64,000 nt of DNA from assembly GCF_916618885.1 (NCBI RefSeq), contig NZ_CAKAKH010000001.1, forward strand, positions 62,001-126,000. The letters are read 5' to 3'. Under the pieces are notes generated by a model. It searched no databases, had not been told where the DNA came from, and saw only the letters and a program-made list of their open reading frames with translations. The stretch comes from Marinilactibacillus sp. Marseille-P9653 (lineage in GTDB: Bacteria; Bacillota; Bacilli; Lactobacillales; Carnobacteriaceae_A). Below, piece by piece: positions 26,953 to 36,108 of the stretch (the first letter of the stretch is position 1; each line of letters begins with the position of its first letter). Made by a program: the position numbers and the translations under genes.

Positions 26953-27977
26953 TTCTGAAGTTTTTTGACTTTTGTGATATCCGTAAAGATAATTAAAAAC
27001 CCATCTACATTATGGGCAGGATCTAGTAAAGACAAGCGTACTTGATAAATTTTTTCATCGTTTAACTGCGTTTTAATTTCTGCCATACCAATTTTCATAT
27101 TGAACGGTGTCTCAAATAAGGTTTCCCATATATCTTGAATATCTAAACCAATCAACGACCGATTGACTTGCGTAAAATGCCTTCTACAAGCCTGATTCAT
27201 TTCAACTAGCCTTAAAGATTCATCTAGTACCATAACAGCATCGTTAATACTATTAAATATCACATCTTTTGCAACGGGCATCAAGCTGAATAATCTAGAT
27301 GAATTGATGGCCCAAAAATAAAGTAAGGTCGAAATCCACATCACCATAGGTACAGGATCAATCCCCTCAGGTGTTAAACCAACCAGATAAACAAAAGCTG
27401 TCGTCATAGGTAGGAATTGCCCAAAAAGAAGTGCCAGAATTTGTGGACGGTACTGTTTAGACATCTCTCTATATCTAGATGCCAACAACAAGAAACCGGC
27501 TAGCATACAACCAAATGTTAGAATCCCCTGAAGTAGATACCAGAACCCAATCTCTTGATAGAAAAAAGGCGCGCCTAATGTTGGATGGATTTCGTACACT
27601 CTATAGTACAGATGATGAAAATCGTTGGTAGCTACCAAAGTGGTTGTGATCACCGGAATAATTAATAATCCAGCAATTTGTTTCTTTTTAAGATTGAATC
27701 CTAGATACTTCAAAATAAACAGCAAACCTAATGGAGAAGCATAAGGCAACGCACAGTACAGAACAGTTGTCCAAAATTTCATTTCAACAAGATTTGAAGA
27801 AAGCATTCCGAAGGCAGACCCTAAGCAGTAGATGGTAATTGTGCCTATATACGGTAGAAAATAAGAAGATATGCTTTTGTACAGATGTCTCTTACGAAAA
27901 ATATATAGAAATAAGTATAAATTTAGAACACCCGATGTTGCGGTAACGGATATGTAAGCTAATAGTTGTCCATGCAT
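26953..27977 (-). pseudogene. Diguanylate cyclase gene, 5' fragment (7TM sensor plus PAS domain)
   Basis: Starts at the ATG at 27977 with GAGG upstream. Seven hydrophobic segments fill residues 1-215, like the histidine-kinase N-terminal 7TM sensor. A PAS domain follows (about 225-335) with MVLDESLRLVEMNQACRRHF and FLIIFTDITKVKKLQ. It runs into the IS at 26952. Without the IS the protein would read KKLQNLLEQQAYYYDLTQIYNRR into the GGDEF domain at 24895-25473. The intact ancestor was a membrane-bound 7TM-PAS-GGDEF protein of about 520 aa. Confidence 0.88.
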
Positions 27978-28072
27978 AGTTTGTACCTCTATACTCTGTT
28001 TTTATTTTACTATAGCACAGTTATCTCGACTTCGAACAAAACGCTTTGAGAACAATTTATGACAAATAACTA

Positions 28073-28120
28073 AAATAGACAGATCACTCGTTCAACTATG
28101 AGTGATCTGTCTATTTCTTA
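28073..28120. terminator. 17-bp hairpin terminator between the betaine-binding gene and the sensor gene
   Basis: AAATAGACAGATCACTC (28073-28089) and GAGTGATCTGTCTATTT (28100-28116) are perfect complements around a 10-base loop. It follows the betaine-binding gene on the minus strand, where ATTTTAG ends the hairpin. Confidence 0.75.
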
Positions 28121-28135
28121 AAACGTTAAATCTAT

Positions 28136-29035
28136 TTAGTTTCTATTCGGGATGTCTTCGATAGAATCAATATCCATATACGCTGGGACAGCCAAGCCGC
28201 TGCGGGCTCCTTCTAAGTTTGCCCCTAAATCATTGATGTCTTCTCCATACTCTTCCATAAACGCGCCATGAGAACCTGGTAGCCAAGGTGCTAAACTGAC
28301 ATCTCCTTCACCTGCTGCAATGGCACTAAACATAATGGCCGGGTCAACACTAGAAATTGTTGTATTAAATCCGTGCTGATCTAGTACCACTTTCATGACG
28401 TTTGCTGAAGCACGTTCCGTATCCCAAGGCGTCGAAAGAAGTTCAACGGTTTCTCCATTACCTTTTTCTGCTCCAGATACCCATTCTTCAACTTTGTCTT
28501 GATTGTCTTCTACCCATTGCGCAGCAACTTCTTCAAAGGGCGTGTCTCTTGCCTCAAGCATAACATCTTGCATATCTTCAACTTCCCAGTTGAATTGCTC
28601 TATGATTTTATAAGCTTCTGGCATATCCTCTTCGAATCCGAGTCTGGTCACTGTGTGGATGCTCTCTGTTTCTCCAAAAGTCAGTTCTGGATCCTCTAAA
28701 AATTTAATATCATACTCTTCAAATTTCCAGTGTGGTGCCCAAGCTGTAATGATGATTGGCTCTTCATTTCGGATCGCTTGATCCAATTCTGTCAGCATTC
28801 CAGCAGCAGAACTTTCCTGTAAATCCCAACCATTCAAGTTATCGTATGTCTCTATAGTATCTTTAGCCATTTGAGTTAAGCCTGCTCCCGGTTCTGTCCC
28901 GGTGATTGTGTAATCGAGCGCTTCTCCTAAATGGGTTTCTCCTGTATCCTCTGCTCCTTCTCCGGTACTACATCCTGCGAGTAGCAAAGCCCCTGATACA
29001 ATTGACAGTGTTCCTATAGATTTTTGATAAAACAT
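28136..29035 (-). CDS. Glycine betaine/proline-betaine ABC transporter substrate-binding lipoprotein (OpuAC-like)
   Basis: 299 aa. A lipoprotein signal ends in LLLAGC (Cys22). The OpuAC/ProX fold shows ESSAAGMLTELDQA, the Trp-containing ligand loops ITAWAPHW and SLAPWLPGSH, and the C-terminal GLAVPAYMDIDSIED. The length matches B. subtilis OpuAC, so it is complete. GGAGGAGG precedes the ATG. It would capture betaine at the outer membrane face for osmoprotection. No ATPase or permease gene is adjacent. It lies between two IS3-family copies, which may explain the loss or separation of its partners. Confidence 0.9.
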   Translation of the reverse strand: MFYQKSIGTLSIVSGALLLAGCSTGEGAEDTGETHLGEALDYTITGTEPGAGLTQMAKDTIETYDNLNGWDLQESSAAGMLTELDQAIRNEEPIIITAWAPHWKFEEYDIKFLEDPELTFGETESIHTVTRLGFEEDMPEAYKIIEQFNWEVEDMQDVMLEARDTPFEEVAAQWVEDNQDKVEEWVSGAEKGNGETVELLSTPWDTERASANVMKVVLDQHGFNTTISSVDPAIMFSAIAAGEGDVSLAPWLPGSHGAFMEEYGEDINDLGANLEGARSGLAVPAYMDIDSIEDIPNRN

Positions 29036-29169
29036 TCTTTTCCTCCTCCAAAATTAGTCCGTTGAAGATTTTTTTTTAAAAGAGATGATATGTATTTCTA
29101 CTCAATTTGTTTTCCTAAAATCAGAAATTGAACGACATACTCTTTTTGATCTCCAATAGACTCCACTAA

Positions 29170-29183
29170 TTATGTTAACATAA
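29170..29183. promoter_or_regulatory. Perfect 14-bp palindrome upstream of the betaine-binding gene
   Basis: TTATGTTAACATAA is its own reverse complement, 135 bases before the OpuAC-like gene. It could be an operator. No clear promoter hexamers can be aligned with it, so the role is a guess. Confidence 0.35.
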
Positions 29184-29213
29184 CCTGGGAAGAGAATCAA
29201 AAAAGCCCCGTTT

Positions 29214-30294
29214 TGTACCGACCCCCAAAAGTTAGAGTAACATTCTAACTTTTGGGGGCTTTTTACATGGCGAAATATAGTCAAGAATTCAAATTAAAAC
29301 TTGTAAAAGAATACGAAAATGGCAAATTGGGATATAAATCACTAGCTAAAAAGTACGGTATACCAGATTCTTCTCCTATTAGAAGATGGACCAACCTTTA
29401 TAAAACTTATGGAAAAGAAGGATATAGATTGAAAGATATTTTCAAAGTTGTGGGCATTCCTGAGGCTACGTACCATTATCATATAAAACGAACAGGCGCA
29501 GAAGATTACGATTTGTCTTTAAAAGAACAGATTACTGATATATTCTATCAATCCAAAGAGCGTTACGGATATAAGCGAATCACGGACGAATTGAATGACG
29601 CTGGAATAGTAATCAACCATAAAAAGGTCTATCGCTTAATGAAGGAGTTAGGGTTGAAATGTATTAAATTCACACGTAAGACTCGAAAATATAACTCTTA
29701 CAAAGGAACTGTAGGAAAAGTTGCCAAGAACAAGTTAAACCGCCGGTTTAATACGTCAATTCCTTTACAGAAACTAGTGACTGATATCACTGAATTTAAA
29801 TGTAGTGGAGATCAAAAACTTTATTTTAATCCCATAGTAGATTTGTATAATGGTGAAATTATTTCTTACAGTATTAATAAGCGTCCTGTTTTAGATTTAG
29901 CAATGGAACCTTTAAAAGAAGCTATTAAAACGATAAAGCAAAAAGCTACTGTTCGCACTACGATTCATTCCGATCAAGGGTGGCACTATCAACATAAAAA
30001 ATGGGTAAATTTATTAAAACAGAATAAAATCTTCCAGAGCATGTCTCGTAAAGCAACCTGTTCTGATAATGCCGTTATAGAAAACTTTTTTGGGATTATG
30101 AAGCAAGAAATGTATCACGGAGAACCTAAAGTAAGCTATGAAGAACTAAGAGAACAGATTGAAGAATATATTGAGTGGTACAATACCACTCGTAGAAAGA
30201 AAAAACTGGCTGGCTTAAGTCCAGTAGAATACCGAACTCAAGCCAGCCAGTCGGCTGCATAATATTAAAACTCTAACTTTTGGGGGTCAGCACC
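29214..30294 (+). mobile_element. IS3-family insertion sequence, second copy with 398-bp internal deletion, 1081 bp
   Basis: The ends and nearly all of the sequence match the full copy at 25474-26952. Exactly 398 bp are missing between two AAAAGAAGGAT direct repeats (25673-25683 and 26071-26081 in the full copy), one of which overlaps the frameshift site. The flanks (TTT on the left, TCA on the right) show no target duplication. A few base differences (for example in the orfB region) show that the copies have diverged slightly. Confidence 0.94.
29267..30262 (+). CDS. Fused, internally deleted IS3-family transposase (OrfA start joined in frame to OrfB)
   Basis: 331 aa. The deletion joins the first ~50 residues of OrfA (one HTH) directly to the OrfB frame at KEGYRLKD. 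The DDE core is intact (VTDITEF, HSDQGWHYQ, NAVIENFFG), but the second HTH and the leucine zipper are lost. The protein no longer needs frameshifting. It could be inactive or could interfere with the full copy, because it keeps an end-binding HTH and a catalytic core. Confidence 0.85.
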   Translation: MAKYSQEFKLKLVKEYENGKLGYKSLAKKYGIPDSSPIRRWTNLYKTYGKEGYRLKDIFKVVGIPEATYHYHIKRTGAEDYDLSLKEQITDIFYQSKERYGYKRITDELNDAGIVINHKKVYRLMKELGLKCIKFTRKTRKYNSYKGTVGKVAKNKLNRRFNTSIPLQKLVTDITEFKCSGDQKLYFNPIVDLYNGEIISYSINKRPVLDLAMEPLKEAIKTIKQKATVRTTIHSDQGWHYQHKKWVNLLKQNKIFQSMSRKATCSDNAVIENFFGIMKQEMYHGEPKVSYEELREQIEEYIEWYNTTRRKKKLAGLSPVEYRTQASQSAA

Positions 30295-30324
30295 TCAGCG
30301 CGTTTTTTCTCTATTCAACTCTTC

Positions 30325-30993
30325 TTATACATCTACGATTTTTCTCAAGGTTCTTCTAATTTCTTTTCCTTGTAAAATAATCACAGACCAGAACATCATG
30401 GTGCTGATCATAAATGAGATCAAGCTCGGTAAGGGCTGAGTCGTCCAGCCTAGCAAAAGGAAGATCAGTGGAATAAAGCCCAGTAAAGCAGCTGCTTGAA
30501 GATACAAAACGTACTCTTCCGTATCCAGACGTACCATTTGGATTGCGAGAAACATGGCAACCAGCGCAAATATGCAGATGATGGGAATAGAGTACGTAAT
30601 GGACCAGCCAGACCAGTCATTGATAAAGTCAAAATATAAACTAATGCCAGATAAAAGCAGAATCAGATACAATATCCCCTTCGTGATATTTCGGCGTTTG
30701 CGGATAATAATTAAAACGACCATCCACATACTCATAATTCCAAAGACAACGTAATCCAATCCAAAAAACTCAAAAGACCAGAGCCATTGAACCAAAAAGT
30801 AGATCACAATAGCCACCACTGATATTAGCGTCAACAACTTTGTTATACGTGCTCTATTAAACCGTAAAGGAATAGCTGGGAATGGATCAGACGCCACTTC
30901 TGCTTGTTCAAGCTTCACGATCTGCTTCCCACAAAGCGGGCATTCTGACCATTCACCTTTTACAATCGTCTTACAGTGAGGACATGGATTCAT
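30325..30993 (-). CDS. Zinc-ribbon multispan membrane protein (DUF6320-like)
   Basis: 222 aa. The N-terminal zinc ribbon is CPHCK...CPLCGK (residues 4-21). Six hydrophobic segments fill about residues 52-210. GGAGGAG precedes the ATG, which lies 23 bases inside the end of the acyltransferase gene, so the two are coupled. The type is commonly found beside condensation-domain acyltransferases. The function is unknown. Confidence 0.75.
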   Translation of the reverse strand: MNPCPHCKTIVKGEWSECPLCGKQIVKLEQAEVASDPFPAIPLRFNRARITKLLTLISVVAIVIYFLVQWLWSFEFFGLDYVVFGIMSMWMVVLIIIRKRRNITKGILYLILLLSGISLYFDFINDWSGWSITYSIPIICIFALVAMFLAIQMVRLDTEEYVLYLQAAALLGFIPLIFLLLGWTTQPLPSLISFMISTMMFWSVIILQGKEIRRTLRKIVDV

Positions 30994-32389
30994 CTGCTTT
31001 CTCCTCCAGTTCTTCTTTGGTGACTTTATTAGCTGTGACCGTCACGGGAATCTGTTCTTGACTCAGCAATTCCACGAAGCGTTTTTGAATGATTGTATCC
31101 ACAAAAGGCGTTGTGAAACTAACCGTCAGACTATTTTCATGACTGATCATACAAAATTGCGGTCGAATCGCAGACGTATGGAAATAAACAGACCGCACAT
31201 AAGGTCTGACTTGCTCTGGAAACTCTATTCTACCCAAGTTGGACATAGCAACCGTCACTTTCCGGTTATGGAATTTGTTAATCACTTTCAATATAAAATC
31301 TTTGAGTGGTCGTGGCTGTATCCGAACAAACGAGTTCAACTCAAATGAAATAAACCGATTTAGTCTCTCTTCTAGATACTCTGGCCCTGTTTGTGCTTTG
31401 AGCTGCTCGGAAAGGGTTGTACAGAGCTTTTGAAAGTCTGGTCGTTCTCTATTTTCAATTACCGTTTTCAATTTTACCGTAGTAAAAAAATTTCTAGCCG
31501 AAGTGGATGGAAAATATTGTCTTAGATTAACAGGTACCGAGACCGCTATCGCTGAAGGTTTAGCCTCTCTATCTTTTGTTTGCTCGACGGCTAAAAGATA
31601 GAGTGCGGTCAGATAGACGGTCAGCGATACATTAAATGACTTAGCCAGTTTCAGTGTCTGATTTAAAGGGAGATCTAATTCAATGACTCTTGTTCGATTA
31701 TCAGGTGTCTTTTGCCCTTTAATTCTGTAAATCGCTTTTTGATCGTCTTCTTGATTCACTAAATCAGGCGCATCCATCATCGCTGAGGGCATAGAACGCT
31801 TATTTGCAGGCATATCTGACTCTCTTTCCAGATAAATCTTTTCCAGAGCAGATAAAGCCGCTTTTCTAAAGTTCTTCTGACGACTTTTTCTAAAATATTT
31901 AGCAAAACTGTCTTCTCTTTGGTCAGCTACTCGAGCTTGTTCTTTTTGATTTTCTTCATCATGAACCTCTAGATACATCAAGGCAACATACTTGGAGACC
32001 AAATCTTCAAAGAACCACTGCGCCCCTGTTCCATCAGACAATGCATGAAACACTTCCAGATGGATACGATTATTATGGTAAAGTACTCGGAACAACAATT
32101 CTTTTCGGTCGAAATGATAAATCGGGGCACAGGGTGGTTTGGTTTCTGGTCTGGCGACCGGTCTCAAGTTACTTTCTTCCAAGTAATACCAGAATAATCC
32201 TCTTCTAAGCACACTACGGTATAATGCGTACTGCTTGTAAACAGCATCTAGCGCACGCTGCAAAATTCTTGGATTGATTGCCCCTTCTAATTCAGCACTC
32301 AGTCGAAACACTTTTGTATCCACATCATTTTTTGCTGCCAGAAAAATATTGGACGCGTTATCCAGTCTGACCCAATTCCTTCTCTCCAA
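30971..32389 (-). CDS. Condensation-domain acyltransferase (alcohol acetyltransferase-like)
   Basis: 472 aa from a TTG at 32389 with AGAGGGG 7 bases upstream. The N-terminal half has the HxxxDG catalytic motif HALSDGTG near residue 125. The C-terminal half has the paired domain with NLGRIEFPE. The family (CoA-dependent acyltransferases, NRPS condensation and alcohol acetyltransferase relatives) makes esters or amides from acyl-CoA. The substrate is unknown. It sits between a hydrolase and a zinc-ribbon membrane protein in one operon, which suggests a membrane- or lipid-related product. Confidence 0.82.
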   Translation of the reverse strand: MERRNWVRLDNASNIFLAAKNDVDTKVFRLSAELEGAINPRILQRALDAVYKQYALYRSVLRRGLFWYYLEESNLRPVARPETKPPCAPIYHFDRKELLFRVLYHNNRIHLEVFHALSDGTGAQWFFEDLVSKYVALMYLEVHDEENQKEQARVADQREDSFAKYFRKSRQKNFRKAALSALEKIYLERESDMPANKRSMPSAMMDAPDLVNQEDDQKAIYRIKGQKTPDNRTRVIELDLPLNQTLKLAKSFNVSLTVYLTALYLLAVEQTKDREAKPSAIAVSVPVNLRQYFPSTSARNFFTTVKLKTVIENRERPDFQKLCTTLSEQLKAQTGPEYLEERLNRFISFELNSFVRIQPRPLKDFILKVINKFHNRKVTVAMSNLGRIEFPEQVRPYVRSVYFHTSAIRPQFCMISHENSLTVSFTTPFVDTIIQKRFVELLSQEQIPVTVTANKVTKEELEEKADESMSSL

Positions 32390-32421
32390 GCCGTATCCCC
32401 TCTCTAGTGCGACGTCTCATT

Positions 32422-33345
32422 TTAATTTCTAGTCAGAAAATCATTCATAATACGGTAAGACTCATCTAACGGTGTTGCAAATTTTGGGTATGTAATAAAT
32501 CCATGAACGGCGTTTTCTACTCGATGCAGCCGGACTTTGTTGCCACTTTTAAATAAAGCACTCGCATAAGCTTCGCCTTCATCACAAAGCGGATCATACT
32601 CTGCTGTAATCACTAATGTCTCTGGCTGGTTCGATAAATCTTCAGCCATTAAAGGCGCAACTTTGTAGTTTTTGCGCTCTGCTTCGTCAGGAACGTATAA
32701 CTTCATATAACTCTGAATTTTCTCAATCGTTAATCCATAATCGTGTCCGTTGCGTCGGATTGAGTCAAACGGAGACGATTCAGAATGGTCCCAATAAGTG
32801 ACTGGATAGAGTAAAATCTGTTTATAAGGTTGTGTCAGCCCATTTTCTCTTAATAAGATACTGACGACAGCCGCCAAGTTTCCTCCCGCAGAATCCCCCA
32901 TAATGATCCATTTAGAAGTATCTTCTGGACCAGTGAATTCTAACTGTTCAAGTAAAATTTCAGCCGCGCGAAAACAATCCTCAAGACCAGCTGGATAAGG
33001 ATATTCAGGTGCTAATCTATAGTCTACTGAGTACACTACCCTTCCTAGCGCATCCGCAAGGTTCATGCAGGCTCTTGTATAGGAATCGATATCTCCAATA
33101 ACCCAACCGCCGCCGTGGATGTATAAAATTGGTTCTTCGTGTTTTTTCTTTTTAGGCATAAAAATTCGGACGTCGATTTTATGCGAACGGTCTTCAGAAT
33201 AAATCTGTTCATTTAATATTCGATAAGATCTTTTAGGCTTAGCGTAAAAGATCTGCTGAAATTTTCTGATTGACTGATAATCTTCTTGGATATCAATTTT
33301 CGGAGAAGACATCAGCTTTAAAATCAATTTGAAGAATGGATTCAT
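32422..33345 (-). CDS. Alpha/beta hydrolase of the hormone-sensitive lipase family
   Basis: 307 aa. Oxyanion motif HGGGWVIGD near residue 77, nucleophile motif GDSAGGN near 150, Asp in EYDPLCDEG and His in AVHGF. These are the HSL (bHSL) family marks of carboxylesterases. GAGG precedes the ATG. First gene of a three-gene leftward operon with the acyltransferase and the DUF6320-like protein; hydrolase and acyltransferase may act on the same ester. Confidence 0.9.
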   Translation of the reverse strand: MNPFFKLILKLMSSPKIDIQEDYQSIRKFQQIFYAKPKRSYRILNEQIYSEDRSHKIDVRIFMPKKKKHEEPILYIHGGGWVIGDIDSYTRACMNLADALGRVVYSVDYRLAPEYPYPAGLEDCFRAAEILLEQLEFTGPEDTSKWIIMGDSAGGNLAAVVSILLRENGLTQPYKQILLYPVTYWDHSESSPFDSIRRNGHDYGLTIEKIQSYMKLYVPDEAERKNYKVAPLMAEDLSNQPETLVITAEYDPLCDEGEAYASALFKSGNKVRLHRVENAVHGFITYPKFATPLDESYRIMNDFLTRN

Positions 33346-33487
33346 AATTCGGCCTCATTATCTTTAACTTTTCTACAGTTTATCACGAAAACCTTTCACA
33401 GACATTAAAACAGTCTATTCCCCATCTAGATTTTGTGTATAGATATGGTAAACTTGTTCACAATAAAGACTGAAAGGACTGGTATAA

Positions 33488-33979
33488 TTGAAGACTGCTA
33501 AAGAATGGATACAAGAATTGAATCTAGCAGCTCACCCTGAAGGAGGCTACTTTGTTCAAACAGATATCAGCGCTCAACAATACCCTAATAGTAAAAAAGA
33601 TTTACCCTTATATACGAATATTTTCTTTTTACTCACAAAAGAAAGTGCTTCTCATTTCCATCAACTGACTTCAGATGAGCTGTGGTTTTTCCATGCTGGA
33701 TCTCCTTTGACTGTCCATTCTCTGAATCCAGATGGATCCTATAGCCAAAATAAGCTTGGACTAAACTTTTCCCAAGGGGAATTTCCCCAGTATACCGTCC
33801 CAGCTGGAACCATTTTTGGATCCACTGTTGAAGATGGATACGCTCTAGTCAGCTGCACCGTCGTTCCTGGTTTTGATTTCTCAGACTTTAAATTATTTAC
33901 TCAATCCGAATTGCTAAAAGAGTATCCTGAACACAAAGAAATTATCACTAAATTAGCATATGAAACGCTTCCTGAATGA
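33488..33979 (+). CDS. Cupin protein of the DUF985 family
   Basis: 163 aa starting at TTG with AAAGGA 9 bases upstream. Family signature LNLAAHPEGGYF near residue 12, cupin metal-like residues HFHQLTSDELWFFHAG, and later FSQGEFPQYTVPAGTIFGS. The fold is a small beta-barrel; activity is unknown for the family. Monocistronic. Confidence 0.88.
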   Translation: MKTAKEWIQELNLAAHPEGGYFVQTDISAQQYPNSKKDLPLYTNIFFLLTKESASHFHQLTSDELWFFHAGSPLTVHSLNPDGSYSQNKLGLNFSQGEFPQYTVPAGTIFGSTVEDGYALVSCTVVPGFDFSDFKLFTQSELLKEYPEHKEIITKLAYETLPE

Positions 33980-34060
33980 GATACCCCTTTGTTTTGAAAA
34001 GACCTCTTTGAAAGCTTGCTCCTTTAGCAAAAATTGTCTTTTTTTCTCCTTATATTTTAT

Positions 34061-34088
34061 TTGACTTGGCTTGGCGCTACTGTATAAT
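34061..34088 (+). promoter_or_regulatory. Probable promoter of the acetate transporter gene
   Basis: TTGACT (34061-34066), 16 bases, TATAAT (34083-34088), about 40 bases before the AAGGAG of satP. I see no convincing catabolite-repression site. Confidence 0.65.
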
Positions 34089-34135
34089 TGAAAACGCGTG
34101 ACTAACCACGACAAGACCTAAAAGGAGAACAAAAA

Positions 34136-34735
34136 ATGAGTAATGGTAATTTAGAAGGCAAACACATGTCTTTTAGTGAAATAACTGCTAATCCTGCACC
34201 ACTTGGATTGCTTGGATTTGGAATGACAACGGTATTACTGAACATCCACAATGCTGGATTCTTTCCAATCAACCCAATGATTATTGCGATGGGTATTTTC
34301 TATGGAGGATTGGCACAAGTCGTTGCTGGTATCATGGAATTTAAAAAGAATAACACTTTTGGTACAACTGCTTTTACATCATATGGATTTTTCTGGCTAT
34401 CATTTGCTGCATTGAACTTATTACCAATGATGGGATTAGGGGAACCAACTTCTTCAGAAGCTATGGCCGCTTACCTGTTCATGTGGGGACTATTTACTTT
34501 AGTCATGTTTATTGGAACACTTAGAATCAGTCGTGCCTTACAAGTTGTTTTCGGTACATTAGCGCTTTTATTCTTTTTATTAGCTATTGGAGATTTCACT
34601 GGTTCAGAATTGATTATCACAATTGCTGGTTATGAAGGCATCATCTGTGGTTTCTCAGCAATTTATGCTGGTTTAGCTCAAGTCATCAATGAATTATACA
34701 AGAAAAACCTTATGCCTTTAGGCGAAGTGAAATAA
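34136..34735 (+). CDS. satP: Acetate/succinate uptake transporter (GPR1/FUN34/SatP family)
   Basis: 199 aa with six hydrophobic helices. The family signature [14 protein letters not shown] is near residue 19, and a [12 protein letters not shown] motif follows helix 2. SatP proteins move acetate or succinate across the membrane. Good AAGGAG and promoter upstream, terminator downstream; expressed alone. The exact substrate is inferred from the family. Confidence 0.9.
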   Translation: MSNGNLEGKHMSFSEITANPAPLGLLGFGMTTVLLNIHNAGFFPINPMIIAMGIFYGGLAQVVAGIMEFKKNNTFGTTAFTSYGFFWLSFAALNLLPMMGLGEPTSSEAMAAYLFMWGLFTLVMFIGTLRISRALQVVFGTLALLFFLLAIGDFTGSELIITIAGYEGIICGFSAIYAGLAQVINELYKKNLMPLGEVK

Positions 34736-34755
34736 ATCGATCTATTTGATCCTAC

Positions 34756-34792
34756 AAAAACACCATCCAATCAACATTGGATGGTGTTTTTT
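34756..34792. terminator. Bidirectional terminator between satP and the dehydrogenase gene
   Basis: AAAACACCATCCAAT and ATTGGATGGTGTTTT, perfect 15-base arms around CAAC. Confidence 0.92.
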
Positions 34793-36005
34793 ATTGTTCA
34801 TTTAATTTAGGGACAACTTTAGCTTTCTTATTTCGACGTCCTCTTGACCGTTTATAGTGTGGTCTTTTTAGTATTCGAACGCGCTTGACGGTTGAAATCT
34901 GTTGAATTTCTTTTACAGCCCCTTCGATTTTATCAAGCCCTTCCTCCAGATCAATCAGTACATAAACGTAACCGTTTTTTCGATTACTCGTCATGTCCCC
35001 CATGCGCAAATCGAAATGATTGAACATCTGAATGATTTCCGGCAAAGTATCCATCGTTTCTTCGTAAAATACCGTTACACGGTAGGGAGAATGAAATAAT
35101 TGTCTCGCCCCAGGGAAATTGACTGAATCTCTGACTGTTCCATATAAAAGAAAATCACTGAGTGACTTTCTAGCTAAGCGCTCTCCGCCTTCCAAGGCTT
35201 CTTGAGTATTCCCGCCGATATGTGGGAGTAGGGTTATCTTTTCGTGCCCCAATAAAACTTCCTCTGGAAAATCCGTTATATATCCAGCAATTTGGTCGGT
35301 ATTTAGTACTTCTATCAAATCTCCATTGTTTACAAGTGGCCCTCTTCCAAAATTCAATAAATAAGCCCCTTGTTTCATCAACTGCAATTGCTCTTTTGAC
35401 AAAATGCCTTTTGTTTCGTCCGTCAATGGTAAGGTCAACACAACAAAATCGGATTGACGCAGCAGTTCTTCAAGATCCAACTGTTCTACATAGTCTAAGT
35501 CTTTGTCAGATCTGGCGTATCCGAGCACTTCCATTCCTAAATCGTAACAACTTCTCGCAACCTGAGAACCAATTGATCCAAGCCCTACAACACCGATGAC
35601 TTTACCTTGTAGTTCTCTACCTACAAAGTCTTCTCGTTTGTCTTCTGCTTGTTTCAGTAAATCCGGTCCTTTCAATGTCTGAACCATTTCGGATGCTGGA
35701 CCGATTGGACGAACAGCGGTAAATAAACTGCTGAGAACAGCTTCTTTTACAGCATTTGCATTGACGCCAGGTGTATTTAAAACGGCAATTCCCTTTTCAG
35801 TAGAGGTATCGACATTGATCGTATTGACCCCAACACCAGATCTTGAAATCACGAGAAGATCTTCTGTCAACAAATGATCTGGAACAACAGAACTTCTGAC
35901 CATAATGCCATGTGGTCGCTCCGTTTCCACCACTTTAGCTTTTGCATGCTTTAATTTAGCCAACTGTTTACTGGAAAAGGAATCTATGGCTTTGATGTCG
36001 TACAC
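34791..36005 (-). CDS. D-3-phosphoglycerate dehydrogenase-like D-2-hydroxyacid dehydrogenase
   Basis: 404 aa from a GTG, 7 bases after GGAGG. It has SRSGVGVNTINVD and VLNTPGVNANAVKE for substrate binding, the NAD motif GVVGLGSIGSQVA, the catalytic Arg in NFGRGPLVN, and Glu and His in the DFPEEVL and LLPHIGGNT region. A C-terminal ACT-like domain (about 305-380) is followed by a very basic tail (KRSRGRRNKKAK). This layout fits the serine-biosynthesis enzyme SerA. No serC or serB is adjacent, so the assignment is by sequence type only. Confidence 0.83.
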   Translation of the reverse strand: MYDIKAIDSFSSKQLAKLKHAKAKVVETERPHGIMVRSSVVPDHLLTEDLLVISRSGVGVNTINVDTSTEKGIAVLNTPGVNANAVKEAVLSSLFTAVRPIGPASEMVQTLKGPDLLKQAEDKREDFVGRELQGKVIGVVGLGSIGSQVARSCYDLGMEVLGYARSDKDLDYVEQLDLEELLRQSDFVVLTLPLTDETKGILSKEQLQLMKQGAYLLNFGRGPLVNNGDLIEVLNTDQIAGYITDFPEEVLLGHEKITLLPHIGGNTQEALEGGERLARKSLSDFLLYGTVRDSVNFPGARQLFHSPYRVTVFYEETMDTLPEIIQMFNHFDLRMGDMTSNRKNGYVYVLIDLEEGLDKIEGAVKEIQQISTVKRVRILKRPHYKRSRGRRNKKAKVVPKLNEQ

Positions 36006-36108
36006 TTTATCGCCTCCTATAATACTTCTTGAATCTGCTCATTTACACTTTGCATTTTATTCTATCATTGGTTAAACTAAAATAAAAGTTTGGAGAGGGT
36101 GTTTTACA

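Noticed and set aside
25474-30294. Composite transposon bounded by two IS3-family copies
   Set aside because: The full copy has its own TTC target duplication inside the cyclase gene and the second copy has unrelated flanks, so the DNA between them is not a mobile unit as seen.
34083-34105. Catabolite-repression (cre) site near the satP promoter (TTGAAAACGCGTGACT)
   Set aside because: Only the left half and the central CG fit; the right half does not match the consensus.
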